Positions 4,200-6,376 of a stretch of 6,376 bases of DNA are shown here, piece after piece; position 1 is the first letter of the stretch; each line of letters starts with the position of its first letter. The notes under the pieces were generated by a model. That model ran no database searches, was not told the DNA's origin, and saw only the letters and a program-made list of their open reading frames with translations. Source of the DNA: Prevotella sp. (GTDB taxonomy: Bacteria > Bacteroidota > Bacteroidia > Bacteroidales > Bacteroidaceae); assembly GCA_017623335.1 (NCBI GenBank), contig JAGAPI010000217.1:1-6376 (forward strand), read 5' to 3'. Both the position numbers and the translations under genes were made by a program.

Positions 4200-6376
4200 C
4201 TATTCCCCTTGAGAGGAAAGAAGTCCGGTGATGGCATCCAGGAACTTTACCACCGTATTGCGGTTGGGCACGGGAATGCGGATGTGGGTTTCTCCGGTTT
4301 CCTGATTCTCTTCCACTATAGTGTCTATCAGATGTTTCGTTGCCTGAGGAGATTTTAGCATCTCGGTCAGACCGCTGAGGAATGACACCCCTTGCTCCAC
4401 AAGTTTTTGGGCTTCTTGCCGCTGTGGGTGTGGCGCATCAGCAGGATTGCCGGCTGTAATATCGCGGTTTTCAGAATCCTGTATTGCCGTCTTTCTCTCC
4501 ATGTCGGCGTTTGCTGTCTCCGTGCTGGTGGCATTTGTCTCCGTGTCAGTGGTTACAGCCTCTGTGCCGGTGGTTTCGTGTTCCTGCTCAAAAACGATGG
4601 AAGTGTCATCCACAGGCTTTTCCTCCTCGTTCTTGTCTATCGGCTGCTCCTCTTCTGACGATGTGTTCTCACTGCTGTTCATCGTCTGGCTCAGCTCTTC
4701 CATCATCTTCTTGAACTTGCTGCCGGTGGCAAATATCGTGTCCTCGCCGCCGTCAAGCACCCCTTCAAACAGTGATGACTTGAATTTCAGCTTGCCGAGC
4801 ATTTCTTCCTCGAAGGTATTGGCAGACACCATGTTGATTACCTGAATGTTCTTTTGCTGCCCGAGACGGTAGATGCGGGCAATGCGCTGTTCGAGTACGG
4901 CGGGATTCCATGGCAGGTCCATGTTTATTATAATTGATGCAGCCTGAAGGTTGAGGCCTGTGCTGCCGGCATCGGTGGAGAGGAACACCCGGCATCCGGG
5001 ATTGTCCGTGAAGTTGTCCACAAGATTTTTGCGGGCTTTCGACGGCACTCCGCCATATAGGTATTCGTAACCGATGCCTTTGTCATCCATCTCCTTGGCT
5101 ATCAGTCTTGTCATGCGTTCCCACTGGCTGAAGATGACGATTTTCTCCTCACCGCTGTCCATTACGTTGGAAATAATGTTGATTACCTCGCCGATTTTGG
5201 TGTCGTAGCGCGTCTTTTGGTCGAGGATATAAGTGCTGTCGCACACCATGCGCATTTGTGACAGCAGGAGAATGAGCCGGTTGCGGTCTGTCTCGGACAG
5301 GAAGTGCATCCGCTCCCATTTTTGCATAAGGCGTGACACCTGCATCCTGCATTCGTCGTGCACAGCCATTTGTTCTTTTGTCATTGGCACCATGAGGTTC
5401 TTGTCCTGGCGTGCCGGCATCTGTAGCCTCACGCTGCTTTTCTTGCGTCTGATAAGGTGTGGGGCGAGCCGTGTGCCGATTTCGTTCAGGTTGCGGTAGC
5501 CCACTGTGGCTCCCTTTTCATCGGTGATGATGTAGCGGTCACGGAAAAGATAATATGGAGCCAGACAGAAATTGTCTACAAACTCCATGACGGAATAAAG
5601 CTCCTCAAGCCTGTTCTCCAGCGGTGTGCCGGAGAGAATCACCGCATAGTCGGACTCTATTCTGCGTGCAGCGGCCGAAATCTGTGTGTTCCAGTTTTTC
5701 AGGCGCTGCACTTCGTCAATGATAAGCATGTCGGTGTTTATGCTTCCCAGCATTCTTATGTCGTTGCTCACGGCATTGTATGACACAATCTTGTATGGTT
5801 CCTCGCGGTTGTATTGCTCACGCCGTTTCATGTGGCTGCCCTCAATCACATGCACCTTTTGTCCCGTGAAGCGCTCTATTTCCCTTTTCCACTGATATTT
5901 CAGCGATGTCGGGCATAATATAAGTATGGAGCCTGCGAGTCCCTTGCCGCGGAGCAGTTCCGCCGTGCCTATTGCCTGTATTGTTTTTCCGAGTCCCATC
6001 TCGTCGGCTATTATTGCACGGCCTGCCTTGGCGGCAAAACGTATTCCCTCTTCCTGATAAGGGTAAAGGCTGGTGCGCAGCAGGTGCTTGAAGTCCTCCT
6101 GAGTGAGCGAGTCCACCCATTGCTGCCTGAACGTGCGCTCTCTGATATCCAGAACAAACTGTAACGCGTCGTGGTAGCACCGGAAAGTGTCGCTGATGGA
6201 GCGTGCCTGCTTCAGAAACTCGCTGAAATGCTTGGATGCCTCAGGCTTGAGCGTCATCTCACCGTCAAAATATTGTGAGGCAAGTTCGCGGAATTGCTCC
6301 TCATTGTCGCTTCCGATTCGTATTCTTACGCAACGTTCTCCGCTGTAGTCCAGATATACTGAAGTGTATGAAGGTA
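4200..6376 (-). CDS. SNF2-family DEAD/DEAH-box helicase (DNA translocase), 5' end outside the window
   Basis: The stop is TAG at 4202-4200 and the frame stays open to the right edge, with about 39 codons beyond the internal ATG at 6257-6255, so 724 residues are visible and the true start lies outside. Numbered from that internal Met, the SNF2 motifs are: I DEMGLGKT (85-92), Ia LILCPTSLKYQW (112-123), II DEVQRLKNW (181-189), III LSGTPLENR (208-216), IV IVIFSQW (373-379), V DAGSTGLNLQ (429-438) and VI QRIARIYRLGQ (457-467). All catalytic positions look intact. SNF2 proteins use ATP to translocate on double-stranded DNA and remodel protein-DNA complexes; the bacterial relatives include RapA, which recycles RNA polymerase. 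After the motor comes an acidic, Thr/Glu-rich, probably disordered linker (about 526-612), then a conserved-looking tail (613-685) with helical LVEQGVSFLSGLTEML and a final VVKFLDAITGLL. No nuclease or methylase partner is seen. It converges on the DUF4143 gene. Its target and whether it acts in transcription, repair or defence cannot be told. Confidence 0.93.
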   Translation of the reverse strand, partial: PSYTSVYLDYSGERCVRIRIGSDNEEQFRELASQYFDGEMTLKPEASKHFSEFLKQARSISDTFRCYHDALQFVLDIRERTFRQQWVDSLTQEDFKHLLRTSLYPYQEEGIRFAAKAGRAIIADEMGLGKTIQAIGTAELLRGKGLAGSILILCPTSLKYQWKREIERFTGQKVHVIEGSHMKRREQYNREEPYKIVSYNAVSNDIRMLGSINTDMLIIDEVQRLKNWNTQISAAARRIESDYAVILSGTPLENRLEELYSVMEFVDNFCLAPYYLFRDRYIITDEKGATVGYRNLNEIGTRLAPHLIRRKKSSVRLQMPARQDKNLMVPMTKEQMAVHDECRMQVSRLMQKWERMHFLSETDRNRLILLLSQMRMVCDSTYILDQKTRYDTKIGEVINIISNVMDSGEEKIVIFSQWERMTRLIAKEMDDKGIGYEYLYGGVPSKARKNLVDNFTDNPGCRVFLSTDAGSTGLNLQAASIIINMDLPWNPAVLEQRIARIYRLGQQKNIQVINMVSANTFEEEMLGKLKFKSSLFEGVLDGGEDTIFATGSKFKKMMEELSQTMNSSENTSSEEEQPIDKNEEEKPVDDTSIVFEQEHETTGTEAVTTDTETNATSTETANADMERKTAIQDSENRDITAGNPADAPHPQRQEAQKLVEQGVSFLSGLTEMLKSPQATKHLIDTIVEENQETGETHIRIPVPNRNTVVKFLDAITGLLSSQGE

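Noticed and set aside
4392..4845. Plus-strand open frames rich in Ser, Val and Cys opposite the end of the SNF2 gene
   Set aside because: They mirror the low-complexity Thr/Glu linker of the SNF2 protein and have no independent support.
2318..6376. DUF4143 ATPase and SNF2 helicase as a two-gene defence system
   Set aside because: The genes converge, are separated by over 500 bp with hairpins, and the ATPase has its own promoter. Neither shares a partner typical of a known defence operon within the window.

Overview
The window looks like chromosomal DNA of a Bacteroidota bacterium, probably of the order Bacteroidales (Prevotella/Bacteroides-like). The evidence is a perfect Bacteroides-type -7 box (TATCTTTG, matching TAnnTTTG) ahead of one gene, A-rich leaders with weak Shine-Dalgarno sites, and protein types that are common in that phylum. 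The genus cannot be fixed from the sequence.

Layout. Positions 1-210 hold the 3' end of a sugar-nucleotide nucleotidyltransferase gene. After 62 bp comes a complete guaA (273-1817), the GMP synthase of purine synthesis. A 500-bp spacer (1818-2317) follows, with no confident intact gene. It holds a small hairpin, a 65-bp imperfect inverted repeat built on a 9-bp tandem unit, a possible decayed minus-strand reading frame, and a three-unit direct-repeat array with a 32-bp period that runs into a promoter. That promoter drives an ATPase of the AAA_14/DUF4143 type (2318-3682), whose start codon lies inside a perfect 14-bp tandem duplication. An AT-rich convergent spacer (3683-4199) then carries two facing copies of a TTCCACC/GGTGGAA repeat. 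These form 28-bp inverted arms (27/28 identical) around 218 bp, a MITE-like arrangement, and there are further hairpins. From 4200 to the right edge, on the minus strand, lies a SNF2-family helicase/translocase gene whose 5' end is outside the window.

How the genes relate. The nucleotidyltransferase and guaA are co-directional and may be co-transcribed, since no clear promoter is visible between them, but their pathways differ (sugar-nucleotide formation and guanine nucleotide synthesis). The DUF4143 ATPase has its own promoter and appears to be a single-gene unit of the accessory genome. The SNF2 gene converges on it and is unlikely to share its transcript. I see no multi-gene defence operon, CRISPR array, tRNA, rRNA or insertion-sequence transposase.

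The signals most worth following are non-coding: the helically phased repeat array merging into the ATPase promoter, the duplication that appears to have replaced the ATPase start codon, and the inverted-repeat element between the convergent genes.
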